Part shown: piece after piece, positions 27,495 through 36,734 of the stretch
Position numbering within the stretch: position 1 is the stretch's first letter
How the letters are laid out: each line of letters opens with the position of its first letter
NCBI GenBank assembly: GCA_029260075.1
Contig: JAJDDY010000087.1
Location: forward strand, 248,001 to 312,000
Reading direction: 5' to 3'
Length of the DNA: 64,000 nucleotides
DNA from: Phycisphaerae bacterium
GTDB lineage: Bacteria; Planctomycetota; Phycisphaerae; UBA1845
Made by a program: the position numbers and the translations under genes
The notes under the pieces: model-generated
Told to the model about the DNA's origin: nothing
Seen by the model: only the letters and a program-made list of their open reading frames with translations
Database searches by the model: none

Positions 27495-27590
27495 ATTTCG
27501 CCCTTTCAGGGCTGGATCGGCCCGCGATGTTATGTCCCCAGGGTTGCACCCTGGGCTGTGTTATTGCGCCCCTTCAGGGCGTCGGTGTTC
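27495..27590. repeat. REP-like palindromes (3' side of RAYT gene)
   Basis: GCCCTTTCAGGGCTGG, CCCCAGGGTTGCACCCTGGGC and GCCCCTTCAGGGCG. These are the same units as upstream of the transposase gene. Confidence 0.88.
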
Positions 27591-27690
27591 GGTGGCATTA
27601 GACGCCCTCTGGATCAAATATGATCTAGTCCGCTTACGTAAAGACGACTTGATTCGCTTACGCGACGAGGCGGGAATTTGAGCGACGACG

Positions 27691-30600
27691 ATGGGAAAGA
27701 AGAAGCAAATCAAGAAGACGCTGAAGCGTGCGAAGAAACGGCGGGCATCGCCCGCCACGCGCGGAACAGCGCGCGCGGACACGAAACGTACAAAGGAGCG
27801 CCGGCGCGCGGTTGGGAACGGCGCGGCGGCGCGTGCCGGTGCGAATTCGGTGGATGGCGACGTCTCCTGGCTGACCATTGTCGGCGCCAAGCACAACAAC
27901 CTGCACGATCTCACCGTCGAGTTCCCCCTCGCGAGATTCGTATGCATCACCGGCGTGTCCGGGTCGGGCAAGAGCTCGCTGGTTAACGACATCCTGTCCA
28001 AAACACTGGCCCGCGATCTCAACGGAGCCGTCAAGGTCGAACCCGGCGCGCACGACCGCATCGAGGGCATGGACCAACTCGACAAAGTGATCGACATCGA
28101 TCAGTCGCCGATCGGCCGAACGCCACGCTCCAACCCAGCCACCTACATCAAGGTGTTCGACGAAATTCGAGCGCTGTTCACGAAGCTACCCGACGCCAAA
28201 GTGCGCGGCTACAAACCCGGTCGATTCAGCTTCAACGTACACACCGGGCGAGCCGGCGGCGGGCGATGCGAATCGTGCGAAGGCAACGGCCAGAACAAAA
28301 TGGAGATGGATTTCCTTGCGGACGTTTGGATCGCCTGCCCCGTGTGCAACGGCCATCGCTTCAGCCGAGAGACGCTGCAGATTCTCTACAAAGGTAAGAG
28401 TATCGCCGACGTGCTTGGTATGGATGTGCAGGAGGCGCTCGACCACTTCGCCAACGTGCCGAAGATCGCCCGTATGCTCACCACGCTACACGACGTGGGG
28501 CTCGATTACATCAAGCTCGGTCAATCGTCGACCACGCTTTCCGGCGGCGAAGCCCAGCGCATCAAGCTCGCCCGCGAGTTGGTCAAACAAGCCACCGGTC
28601 GAACAATGTATGTCCTGGACGAACCGACCACCGGTTTGCACTTCGACGACATCAAGAAACTGCTCAGCGTGCTCCACCGATTCGTCGACGACGGCAACAC
28701 GGTCGTCGTGATCGAACACAACCTCGACGTCATTAAGACCGCCGACTGGGTGATCGATCTCGGACCGGAGGGTGGAGCGCGCGGCGGTCGTATCGTAGCC
28801 CAAGGCACACCCGAACTCATAGCGAAATCGAAACGGTCGTACACAGGCCAAGCCCTTCGCGAACTGTTCGACGAACGAGCGAAGCGGCTCAGCAACCGCT
28901 CGGCCAGAAAGGCTTCACGTGGTGGCAAGAAGAAGTCCGCATCAACCAAGACCGCCAAGCGCAAGCGATCATCCGTGGGCGACATCACGGTCGTCGGAGC
29001 GAAACAGCACAACCTGAAAGACGTCACGGTCACGATTCCGCGTGGAAAAATGACCGTCTGCTCTGGACCAAGCGGAAGCGGCAAGAGCAGCCTGGCCATC
29101 GACACGCTCTATACAGAGGGGCAGCGGCGCTACGTTGAATCACTAAGCGCCTACGCGCGACAGTTCTTGAGCAGACTTGCACCGCCGAAGGTGGATCACG
29201 TCTATGGCCTATCGCCGTCGATTTGCATCGAGCAGAAGACGACAAGCAAGTCGCCGCGCTCGACCGTCGGAACAATCACGGAAATCTACGACTACATGCG
29301 GGTGCTCTGGGCGCGGATCGGCGTGCCCCACTGTCCGAAGTGTCGAATTCCGATCGGTACACAGTCGAGCGACGAGATTGTCGAGAAGGTGCTGTCGCTC
29401 GGTGACGGCGTTCGCGTCATGCTCATGGCACCGATCGAGTTGACCGGTCAGGAATCATACGCCCAGCGTTTTGGTCACGAACGCGCCAACGGCTATGCGC
29501 GCGTGCGCGTCGACGGCGCGATCCACAAGCTGGACGATGAGATTGAGATTGACGCCAAGCGCCGCCACGCGGTGGAACTCGTGATCGATCGACTCGTCGC
29601 GCGCCGTCGCAACATCGCACGCATCACCGACAGCGTAGAACAAGCGCTTTCTGTCGGCCAAGGCGTCATGATGGCAACCGTCGTGGGCGACGACGAGTCG
29701 CAGGTCGCGGAGCATCGATTCTCTCAGCACCGCTCGTGCGAACAATGTGGCACGGCGTTTGATGAACTGACACCGCACCATTTCTCATTCAATAGCCGGA
29801 TGGGTTGGTGCGAAGCGTGCGACGGGCTTGGCGTTCAGCAAGGGGCCAGCGCATCCGCCGTCGTCATACACCCCACACTTTCGCTCTTGGACGGCGCCAT
29901 CGCGGGGTGGGACGCTCTGGAAGACAACGCACCGATGCACGCGATGGTTTCCGCCTTGGCCAAACACATTGGCTTCGACGTCGACACACCATGGAACGAC
30001 CTGACCGAGACGCACCGGCTTGCTGTGCTCTACGGAACCGGCGACGCATGGATACAAGCACTTCCGCAGCGACCGAAGACTTCCGCACGCAAAGCGAAAA
30101 CCGGACGTGCGAAGACCAAGCGAAGAACGAGCGCCGACTTATCGTCGTGGGGTGCGTTGCGCTTTCGCTGGCGTGGTTTCTTCCCCGCAATCAACCGGGC
30201 CACAAGAACGAGTTGGCAATACCGCAAGCGATTGGAGGATCTTGCGACCGAGGTGCCGTGTGATGCGTGCGCCGGTGGGCGCTTGCGACCTGAATCGGCG
30301 TCAGCGTGCGTTCAAGATTCCACGATTCAACAGGTGTGCGGACTACCGCTGGCTAAGGCGCTGTCATGGTTCGAGGGGGCGAAGTTCACGTCGCGCGATC
30401 GAAAAATCGCCGGCGAGTTGCTTCACGAAATCACCTCGCGACTCCGCTTCCTGGTCGACGTGGGTTTGGATTATGTATCGATCCATCGATCCGCCGCCAC
30501 GTTGTCGGGCGGCGAGTCCCAGCGCATCCAACTGGCGTCACAAATCGGAACCGGTCTGACCGGCGTGCTCTACGTGCTGGACGAACCGACCATCGGTCTT

Positions 30601-32904
30601 CATCCACGCGACAACACTCGATTGATCGGCGCGCTGCGTCGCCTTCGCAATCTGGGCAACACCCTACTACTCGTCGAGCACGATCGTGAAGTTATCGAGT
30701 CCGCCGACCACCTGCTGGACTTCGGTCCCGGAGCCGGAGCAGACGGTGGCCAGATTACCGCATCGGCGTCGCCGAAACGAATTCGAACCAAACGCGACTC
30801 GCTCACCGGAAAATATCTTTCCGGCAAAGAAGCCATACCCGTGCCATCGAATCGCCGCGCCGTAACCGACGATACGCCGACGCTCACGATTCACGGTGCG
30901 AGAGAACACAACCTACGAGAAGTCGACGTGTCCTTCCCGCTCGGCCGGTTCACGTGTGTCACGGGTGTGTCAGGAAGCGGCAAGAGCACGTTGGTGTCGT
31001 CGATCCTGTACAACGCCCTTGCAACGCGCATTCACCGTGCCCGGCTGGTGCCCGGCGGACACGATCGGATCAGCGGCGTGGAGCGGATCGACAAGGTCAT
31101 CAACGTCGATCAATCGCCGATCGGTAACAGCCCCACGAGCAACCCCGCTACGTATACCGGTCTGTTCGATACGATTCGATCGCTGTACGCCAGACTTCCT
31201 GACAGCAAGATTCGCGGCTATGGCCCCAATCGGTACAGCTTCAATCGACCGGGCGGGCGCTGCGAGTCGTGCGAGGGCATGGGCCAGCGGTGCATCGAGA
31301 TGCACTTCCTCCCCGACGTTTGGATTGAGTGCGAAAGCTGCAAAGGACTCCGCTACGTCGCCGAAACGCTGGACGTTCGTTACCGTGGCAAGAACATCGC
31401 CGAGGTGCTGAACATGCGCGTGACCGAAGCGATAAACCTGTTTGAATCCGTCCCGAAAGTCGCACGAATGCTCACGACGCTCGACGACGTCGGCCTTGGC
31501 TACGTCCAACTTGGACAGTCGGCGCCGACCCTTTCCGGTGGCGAAGCCCAACGCGTTAAGCTCGCGGCCGAACTTGGCAGGCCATCGACCGGAAAGACGT
31601 TGTACATTCTCGACGAACCGACCACCGGTTTACACTTCGACGACCTGAAGAAACTGCTCGGCGTGTTGCACCGCCTCGTCGACGTGGGCAATACCTGCAT
31701 CTGCATCGAACACAACCTGGACGTCATCAAGACAGCCGACTGGCTCATCGACCTTGGGCCCGAAGCCGGTGAGCGCGGCGGTCAAATCGTATGCGCCGCC
31801 CCGCCCGAACAAGTGGCGGCTCAGCCCGATTCGCATACCGGTCGAGCGTTGGCGCCGGTGCTGGCTGAGGGTCCACTCATCGAGCGCGTCACGCACGCGC
31901 AAGCCAAGAAGCGGAAGATTGAAAAAGTCGTACAAACCGTGCCCGATCTCGGCGACGACGTGGATATGCCGTGGGTGGGAAATGGTCGGGTTTGGCATAC
32001 GGTAAACCATGTGGACGCCAAGGGTCAACCCACCGCATGGGATTCGAAGCTGTTGATCTGGCTCGTCGACACGATCGAAAAGGTCGGCACGTTCGCGCCG
32101 ACTGATTGGAGCCAGCGGTCGCGCATCGAGATCAAAGCCAAGGCGGCCAAGCCCTGGTTCTGCCACATCCTGACCGGCGGACAAGACTTGCTCGATGTAG
32201 CCATTCGTGTTCCAGAGCAAACGCTCGACGCCGATCGGGTTGCGACACAACTGAACATCAAAACGCTCGACGAGCGAAAAGACTTGCAAATCTACGGGCA
32301 GTGGGCGCGTCTGCGCCGCCGAACGTCGGTCGAGGGTTGGGAAGAATGGCGCATGCACCTGCGAGACTTCGCCGATGTGAAGAAACCCCCATTCCGTCGC
32401 TTCTTCACCGAAGCGGCCAATGCCTACGCCGCCGCGGTGGAACAAGTCAAAGCCGACCCAACCAAGACGATGCCATGGATGAAAGACGGTCAGCAGTGGC
32501 ATCTTTCGCAACGCGGCATCTCACAGCGTAACCCTATTCGATGGAAACCGGCGATGTTGATGGCCATGCTGGGTCGATTCAAGTCGATACAAGGGGACAT
32601 CGGGTTCAACTGGTCGAGCAAGACAGCCGTCCAGCTGGAATTGTCCGGCGAGATCAAACCGGTCGCCAAAATCGTCACGAACATCGGCCGCGGACTACGC
32701 GTCGAGCTACGTGCCCCCAGCGGCGTGGTCACGCCCGCACAGGTCGATCGACTGGGCGAAGAGCCGGAGATTAAGCGTCATCCCGCTTACGATCGCGTGG
32801 TCTTTTGGATGCGCTCGTTGAGTCAGATTGATTCCAAGCAATTGCAAAACGTCTGGCGTATCTGTCGCGGGACCGAGGAATCGGAGCAGTTGAAGTCGGC
32901 ATGA
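27691..32904 (+). CDS. uvrA: Giant UvrA: module II of one UvrA, a full second UvrA, and a duplicated C-terminal domain
   Basis: 1737 residues. Residues 1-55 are a Lys/Arg-rich leader. Residues 60-425 are a UvrA ATPase module II (Walker A GVSGSGKSS near 88, zinc finger CESC...CPVC near 190-215, LSGGEAQRIKLARELV near 288, Walker B YVLDEPTTGLHFDD). From about 431 a complete UvrA follows. Its module I has Walker A GPSGSGKSS near 460 and LSGGESQRIQLASQIG near 938. Its module II has GVSGSGKST near 1090, CESC...CESC and LSGGEAQRVKLAAELG near 1280. Residues about 1413-1737 hold a domain occurring twice, each copy starting MPW-(V/M)-(G/D)-WH. With the 653-residue protein at 23599-25560 this makes four ABC modules, as in the tandem-fused UvrA proteins I associate with planctomycetes. 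The product should load UvrB at DNA lesions. It overlaps the next gene by 4 bases (ATGA). Confidence 0.93.
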   Translation: MGKKKQIKKTLKRAKKRRASPATRGTARADTKRTKERRRAVGNGAAARAGANSVDGDVSWLTIVGAKHNNLHDLTVEFPLARFVCITGVSGSGKSSLVNDILSKTLARDLNGAVKVEPGAHDRIEGMDQLDKVIDIDQSPIGRTPRSNPATYIKVFDEIRALFTKLPDAKVRGYKPGRFSFNVHTGRAGGGRCESCEGNGQNKMEMDFLADVWIACPVCNGHRFSRETLQILYKGKSIADVLGMDVQEALDHFANVPKIARMLTTLHDVGLDYIKLGQSSTTLSGGEAQRIKLARELVKQATGRTMYVLDEPTTGLHFDDIKKLLSVLHRFVDDGNTVVVIEHNLDVIKTADWVIDLGPEGGARGGRIVAQGTPELIAKSKRSYTGQALRELFDERAKRLSNRSARKASRGGKKKSASTKTAKRKRSSVGDITVVGAKQHNLKDVTVTIPRGKMTVCSGPSGSGKSSLAIDTLYTEGQRRYVESLSAYARQFLSRLAPPKVDHVYGLSPSICIEQKTTSKSPRSTVGTITEIYDYMRVLWARIGVPHCPKCRIPIGTQSSDEIVEKVLSLGDGVRVMLMAPIELTGQESYAQRFGHERANGYARVRVDGAIHKLDDEIEIDAKRRHAVELVIDRLVARRRNIARITDSVEQALSVGQGVMMATVVGDDESQVAEHRFSQHRSCEQCGTAFDELTPHHFSFNSRMGWCEACDGLGVQQGASASAVVIHPTLSLLDGAIAGWDALEDNAPMHAMVSALAKHIGFDVDTPWNDLTETHRLAVLYGTGDAWIQALPQRPKTSARKAKTGRAKTKRRTSADLSSWGALRFRWRGFFPAINRATRTSWQYRKRLEDLATEVPCDACAGGRLRPESASACVQDSTIQQVCGLPLAKALSWFEGAKFTSRDRKIAGELLHEITSRLRFLVDVGLDYVSIHRSAATLSGGESQRIQLASQIGTGLTGVLYVLDEPTIGLHPRDNTRLIGALRRLRNLGNTLLLVEHDREVIESADHLLDFGPGAGADGGQITASASPKRIRTKRDSLTGKYLSGKEAIPVPSNRRAVTDDTPTLTIHGAREHNLREVDVSFPLGRFTCVTGVSGSGKSTLVSSILYNALATRIHRARLVPGGHDRISGVERIDKVINVDQSPIGNSPTSNPATYTGLFDTIRSLYARLPDSKIRGYGPNRYSFNRPGGRCESCEGMGQRCIEMHFLPDVWIECESCKGLRYVAETLDVRYRGKNIAEVLNMRVTEAINLFESVPKVARMLTTLDDVGLGYVQLGQSAPTLSGGEAQRVKLAAELGRPSTGKTLYILDEPTTGLHFDDLKKLLGVLHRLVDVGNTCICIEHNLDVIKTADWLIDLGPEAGERGGQIVCAAPPEQVAAQPDSHTGRALAPVLAEGPLIERVTHAQAKKRKIEKVVQTVPDLGDDVDMPWVGNGRVWHTVNHVDAKGQPTAWDSKLLIWLVDTIEKVGTFAPTDWSQRSRIEIKAKAAKPWFCHILTGGQDLLDVAIRVPEQTLDADRVATQLNIKTLDERKDLQIYGQWARLRRRTSVEGWEEWRMHLRDFADVKKPPFRRFFTEAANAYAAAVEQVKADPTKTMPWMKDGQQWHLSQRGISQRNPIRWKPAMLMAMLGRFKSIQGDIGFNWSSKTAVQLELSGEIKPVAKIVTNIGRGLRVELRAPSGVVTPAQVDRLGEEPEIKRHPAYDRVVFWMRSLSQIDSKQLQNVWRICRGTEESEQLKSA

Positions 32905-33557
32905 AATCATTAGTACCGAATCGCTTCCTGTTCGATTTCGAATTGGACTTGCACTATCGAGCGAAGCTACCCGCCATAACCGGCACGCTGTCCGACTGGT
33001 CCGACGATGACTTGCTCCCCAAGCTGTCGGCGCTTGACGACGGCGTCGACTTCGCCGACGTGTGGTCCTGTTGGAACGAATCCGGATTGGCCATCGCCTA
33101 CCGCGTCATCGGGAAGAAGCGACCGCTCCGCTGCACCGCGAACAAGTTCTGGATGGGCGACAACTTGCGCCTATGCACGGACATGCGCGACGCCCGGACC
33201 AACAAGCGAGCGACGCGATTTTGCCAGCAGTTCTATTTCATGCCGGTCGGCGGCGGGGCGAAGAGCACGAAACCCGTAGTCGGCATCAATCCGATCAAGA
33301 GAGCCCGCGAATCGGCGCCGAACATCGACACAACGAGGATCGAGATCGCCTCGTGCGTCAAGCGCGACGGCTATGCGCTCGAAGCCATGATCCCCGCACC
33401 CTGCCTCAGCGGGTTCAATCCGCAAGAGCACCCGCGTATCGGTTTCTACTACATGCTCGAAGACGGCGACCACGGGCAACAGTTTCTGACGGTCGGCGAC
33501 GATCTTAGCTGGCACGTCGACCCGTCCACATGGGCGACAGCCGTGCTGCAACAATGA
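32901..33557 (+). CDS. Carbohydrate-binding-module-9-like domain protein coupled to UvrA
   Basis: 218 residues. The ATG overlaps the TGA of the giant uvrA gene (ATGA), so translation is coupled. The sequence (LPAITGTLSDWSDDDLLPKLSALDDGVDFADVWSCWNESGLAIAYRVIGKKRPLRC, then TDMRDARTNKRATRFCQQFYFMP, ending IGFYYMLEDGDHGQQFLTVGDDLSWHVDPSTWATA) has the pattern of CBM9-like/DOMON-like beta-sandwich domains. There is no signal peptide, so it acts in the cytoplasm, which is odd for a sugar-binding fold. Its coupling to UvrA suggests a role beside the repair protein. This is inference. Confidence 0.7.
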   Translation: MKSLVPNRFLFDFELDLHYRAKLPAITGTLSDWSDDDLLPKLSALDDGVDFADVWSCWNESGLAIAYRVIGKKRPLRCTANKFWMGDNLRLCTDMRDARTNKRATRFCQQFYFMPVGGGAKSTKPVVGINPIKRARESAPNIDTTRIEIASCVKRDGYALEAMIPAPCLSGFNPQEHPRIGFYYMLEDGDHGQQFLTVGDDLSWHVDPSTWATAVLQQ

Positions 33558-33595
33558 ACCAATGCGAGGACGCGGGGCATGGCAGCGAGACAGAT

Positions 33596-33760
33596 TAGTG
33601 CTCCGTCACAGCCAAATCTATGCGTTTGCGAGGGCATCAGAGCCGTGGGCGCCAGCCCGCGGACCAGTCCCGCCGCTAGCGCGGAGGGCTCTGACCGGCG
33701 CGCCTGGCTCCGCTGGTGCGGACATCGTCAACGCGAACAGTAAGGTGTGACGCCGCACTA
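33596..33760. mobile_element. MITE-like element, copy B
   Basis: 165 bp with imperfect terminal inverted repeats: TAGTGCTCCGTCACAGC at the left and, inverted, TAGTGCGGCGTCACACC at the right (3 mismatches in 17). The interior GCGGGCTGGCGCC-type palindrome and GAGCCCTCCGCGC block are shared with copy C. No ORF of its own. Confidence 0.72.
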
Positions 33761-34318
33761 GGCGGCGCCAAAACCGATGCGGGTGCCACGCTGCAACGAT
33801 GAACGAATGCGTGGACGCGGGGCATGGACCGGCGTGCCGAACACTAGGCACGATCGACCAACCGCAACGGACGCTTCGGCGACCCGCATAGACGCTCCCA
33901 AGCCGGCCAAATTGGGCCCAATTCACTTGACGAATTCGTCCGATATGTTATACTTAGCGGTGGATGTGACGGTCTCCCAAGTCAGGAAACTTGCGGCAAC
34001 GCCACAACAAGAGAGCTTCGAGCGGTTCGGAACTTGATGACGCACGCAACATGTTAACTTCGTGTTGTGACAAGCGCCCTGGGGTAGCCTCGGGACGTGG
34101 GGGACGAATGCGTCGTGAAGTCGTGAGCCGCTTTTTGTATGCCCAAGTGGCCAATCGGTCTCGCTTGGGCGTCCTCATGCGTGGAATCTCGGTCTCACGA
34201 CGTGGTTGGCAGGCTAATCCGTCGACCCGACGTCCGTGGTTCCAAGGCGCGCACCGATCGTCACCTTCCAGCGACGTTGCACGAAACCCTTCAGTTGTTC
34301 ATAAGCAGAGATGAAAGT

Positions 34319-34428
34319 CTAGTGCTGTGTCACAGCAAAGAATTAGGGTTCCGTTTGTTCGATCAGAGCCGCGACCGTGAGGGAGCGGACATCGCTAACC
34401 ATAACATTAAGCTGTGACGCAGCACTAG
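34319..34428. mobile_element. MITE-like element, copy A, abutting thrS
   Basis: 110 bp with 18-bp terminal inverted repeats differing at one base: CTAGTGCTGTGTCACAGC (34319-34336) and the inverse of CTAGTGCTGCGTCACAGC (34411-34428). Inside is a piece of the GAGCCGCGACCGT-type repeat. It ends 5 bases before the thrS Shine-Dalgarno sequence. The 886 bp between the uvrA cluster and thrS hold the two MITEs and no other recognised gene. Confidence 0.8.
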
Positions 34429-34443
34429 CATTTGGAGAAGTAC

Positions 34444-36630
34444 TTGGGATCGCAAACGCTGAAGGTTCGACTGCCTGACGGTAATACAATCGAAATCGAC
34501 GAGGGTGGTTCGACGGCAGACGTCGCGTCCGCCATCGGTCCCGGGCTGGCGCGTGCCGCCATCGCCGGCGTCGTAACACTCAACGGTGACGCGCGGGTAG
34601 TCGATCTGTCACAGCCACTCCCCGGCGACTGCGACCTCACCATTCTCACCACCAGCGACGACAAACCGGAAAGCCTCCTCGTCCTCCGCCATAGCGCCGC
34701 CCACGTCATGGCCGAGGCCGTGTGCAAGCTGTTCCCTACTACCCGGCTGGTCTACGGGCCCCCATTGGAAGACGGCTTCTACTACGACATCGACCTTGAT
34801 CACTCGATCACGCCGGATGACTTTGCGGCCATCGAAGCCGAAATGAAGCGCATCGTGAAGGAAAAGCGCCCCTTCACGCGCGTCGAGATGTCACGCTCCG
34901 ACGCCATGGCCAAGCTCCGCAAAGAGGAAAGCCGATACAAAATCGACAACGCCGAGCGGGCCGAAGGCGACACGCTCAGCTTTTACGTAACCGGAGATTG
35001 CCCCGGCGAACATTTCGAAGACCTCTGCCGCGGACCGCACGTACCCACGACCGGCGTAATCAAGTCGTTCAAGATTCAACAGGTCAGCCGCTCACACTAT
35101 CGCGGCGACGTGAACGATCAGCCACTGCAACGCCTCTATGGTACGGCGTTCTTCAAGAAGGCCTCGCTCACCGAACACCTCACGCGGTTGGAAGAAGCCA
35201 AACGTCGCGACCATCGAGTCATCGGCAAGGCGCTCAACCTCTTTACGATCAGCGAAAAGGTCGGCAGCGGATTGATACTCTGGCTGCCCAAAGGCGCCAC
35301 CATCCGCACGCAGTTGCAAAACTATCTGACCGAAGAGATGGAAAAACTGGGCTACGACTTGGTCTATACGCCGCAAATCGGCCAACTCGGGCTCTACCGT
35401 ACCAGCGGCCATTTCCCATACTACGAGGAGTCCATCTTCCCGGCGATGTTCGAGTCTGACCGGGGCAAGGCCGTGCAGAGCGCGCTGCAGTTGGCCCAGC
35501 GTGTGGCCAAGATGACCGGCGACGCCCAGACGACGGGCCTGGCATCGGTCCGGGCCATGCTCGGCGCCATCGCACAGTCGTTCGGCCCACTCGCCGGAGC
35601 GGGCGAAGCCGACGGCATCGAAACGACGATCGAGGTGCTGAACGCGGCATTGGTGGAAGAGCCGGGATTCCTGGTTCGGCCCATGAATTGCCCGCACCAC
35701 ATTCAGATCTACGCGTCCGCCATGAGAAGCTATCGCGACCTGCCGCTTCGCATCGCCGAATACGGCACGGTCTATCGATTCGAGCAGAGCGGCGAAATCA
35801 GCGGTTTGACGCGTGTGCGCGGCTTCACTGTCGACGACGCCCACTTGTTCTGCACGCCGGATCAACTGGCTGTGGAGGTCAGCGCCACGGTCGACCTCAC
35901 GCGGCGCGTGCTCAAGGTGTTGGGGCTGACGGACTATCGCGTCCGCATAGGCCTACGGGACGACGCCGGTGACAAGTGGGTCGGATCGCGCGAAAACTGG
36001 GACAAGGCCCAAGAGGCTGTGCAACGGGCCGTGACCGACAGCGGTATCCCCTTCACCATAGAAGAGGGCGAAGCGGCGTTCTATGGCCCCAAGATCGATT
36101 TCGTCGTGAAAGACTGCATCGGTCGTAGCTGGCAGCTTGGCACGGTTCAGGTCGACTACAACCTGCCTGAGCGGTTCGATTTGACGTATGTCGGCCCGGA
36201 CAACGCCCCGCATCGGCCGATCATGATTCACCGGGCACCGTTCGGAAGCATGGAACGCTTCGTCGGAATCCTCATCGAGCACTTCGAGGGGGCGTTCCCG
36301 CTGTGGCTTTCGCCGGTTCAGGTGGCTGTCACCTCCGTGAGCGAAAAAAGCGCAGCCTACGCGCGAATCGTGTACGATACGTTGAAGGCAGCAGGATTGC
36401 GTTCGGAGCTTGACGTGGGCGACGAGAAGATAGGCCCCAAGAAGCACCGGTTCCGCGCCGCCAAGGTTAATTACATTGTCGTCGTCGGCGAGCAGGAGGC
36501 GGCTGACGAAACCGTCAACGTCAACGACCGCGATGGCACGACGGTCGGCACAATGCAGGTGCATCAGCTAATCGCTGCGTGCATGAAAGAGATTGATACC
36601 AAGGGCAGCTCGACGGTCGAACTTCCCTAA
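34444..36630 (+). CDS. thrS: Threonyl-tRNA synthetase
   Basis: 728 residues from a TTG start at 34444, 6 bases after GGAG. An upstream TTG at 34432 lacks a ribosome binding site. The order is a TGS domain (residues 1-65), then the SAD editing domain (HSAAHVMAEAVCKLFP, YGPPLEDGFYYDID, CRGPHVPTTG), then the class II catalytic core with motif 1 (GLILWLPKGATIRTQL), zinc ligand Cys in RPMNCPHHIQIYASAMRSY, motif 2 (YRFEQSGEISGLTRVRGFTVDDAHLFC) and motif 3 (HRAPFGSMERFVGILIEH), and the anticodon-binding HGTP domain (PLWLSPVQVAVTSVSEK). It is about 90 residues longer than usual because of an insertion near residues 332-405, between SIFPAMF and GFLVRPMNCPHH. A MITE lies directly upstream and may supply or have displaced its promoter. 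infC follows. Confidence 0.97.
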   Translation: MGSQTLKVRLPDGNTIEIDEGGSTADVASAIGPGLARAAIAGVVTLNGDARVVDLSQPLPGDCDLTILTTSDDKPESLLVLRHSAAHVMAEAVCKLFPTTRLVYGPPLEDGFYYDIDLDHSITPDDFAAIEAEMKRIVKEKRPFTRVEMSRSDAMAKLRKEESRYKIDNAERAEGDTLSFYVTGDCPGEHFEDLCRGPHVPTTGVIKSFKIQQVSRSHYRGDVNDQPLQRLYGTAFFKKASLTEHLTRLEEAKRRDHRVIGKALNLFTISEKVGSGLILWLPKGATIRTQLQNYLTEEMEKLGYDLVYTPQIGQLGLYRTSGHFPYYEESIFPAMFESDRGKAVQSALQLAQRVAKMTGDAQTTGLASVRAMLGAIAQSFGPLAGAGEADGIETTIEVLNAALVEEPGFLVRPMNCPHHIQIYASAMRSYRDLPLRIAEYGTVYRFEQSGEISGLTRVRGFTVDDAHLFCTPDQLAVEVSATVDLTRRVLKVLGLTDYRVRIGLRDDAGDKWVGSRENWDKAQEAVQRAVTDSGIPFTIEEGEAAFYGPKIDFVVKDCIGRSWQLGTVQVDYNLPERFDLTYVGPDNAPHRPIMIHRAPFGSMERFVGILIEHFEGAFPLWLSPVQVAVTSVSEKSAAYARIVYDTLKAAGLRSELDVGDEKIGPKKHRFRAAKVNYIVVVGEQEAADETVNVNDRDGTTVGTMQVHQLIAACMKEIDTKGSSTVELP

Positions 36631-36682
36631 CGCCCCCAAGGCCGAACGCGACCGTCGAGTCGACACGGCGTAGTGTTCATCG

Positions 36683-36719
36683 GCGCGCGGTACGACCGCG
36701 TGGGATCGCCAGTTTTTTT
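36683..36719 (+). terminator. Terminator-like hairpin between thrS and infC
   Basis: Stem CGCGGT (36687-36692) / ACCGCG (36696-36701) with a 3-base loop, outer pairing GGCG (36683-36686) with CGCC (36708-36711), then AG and a run of T residues (about 36714-36719). It lies immediately before the infC ribosome binding site, so it could also act as an attenuator for infC. Confidence 0.5.
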
Positions 36720-36734
36720 GAAAGGTAGTTAACC

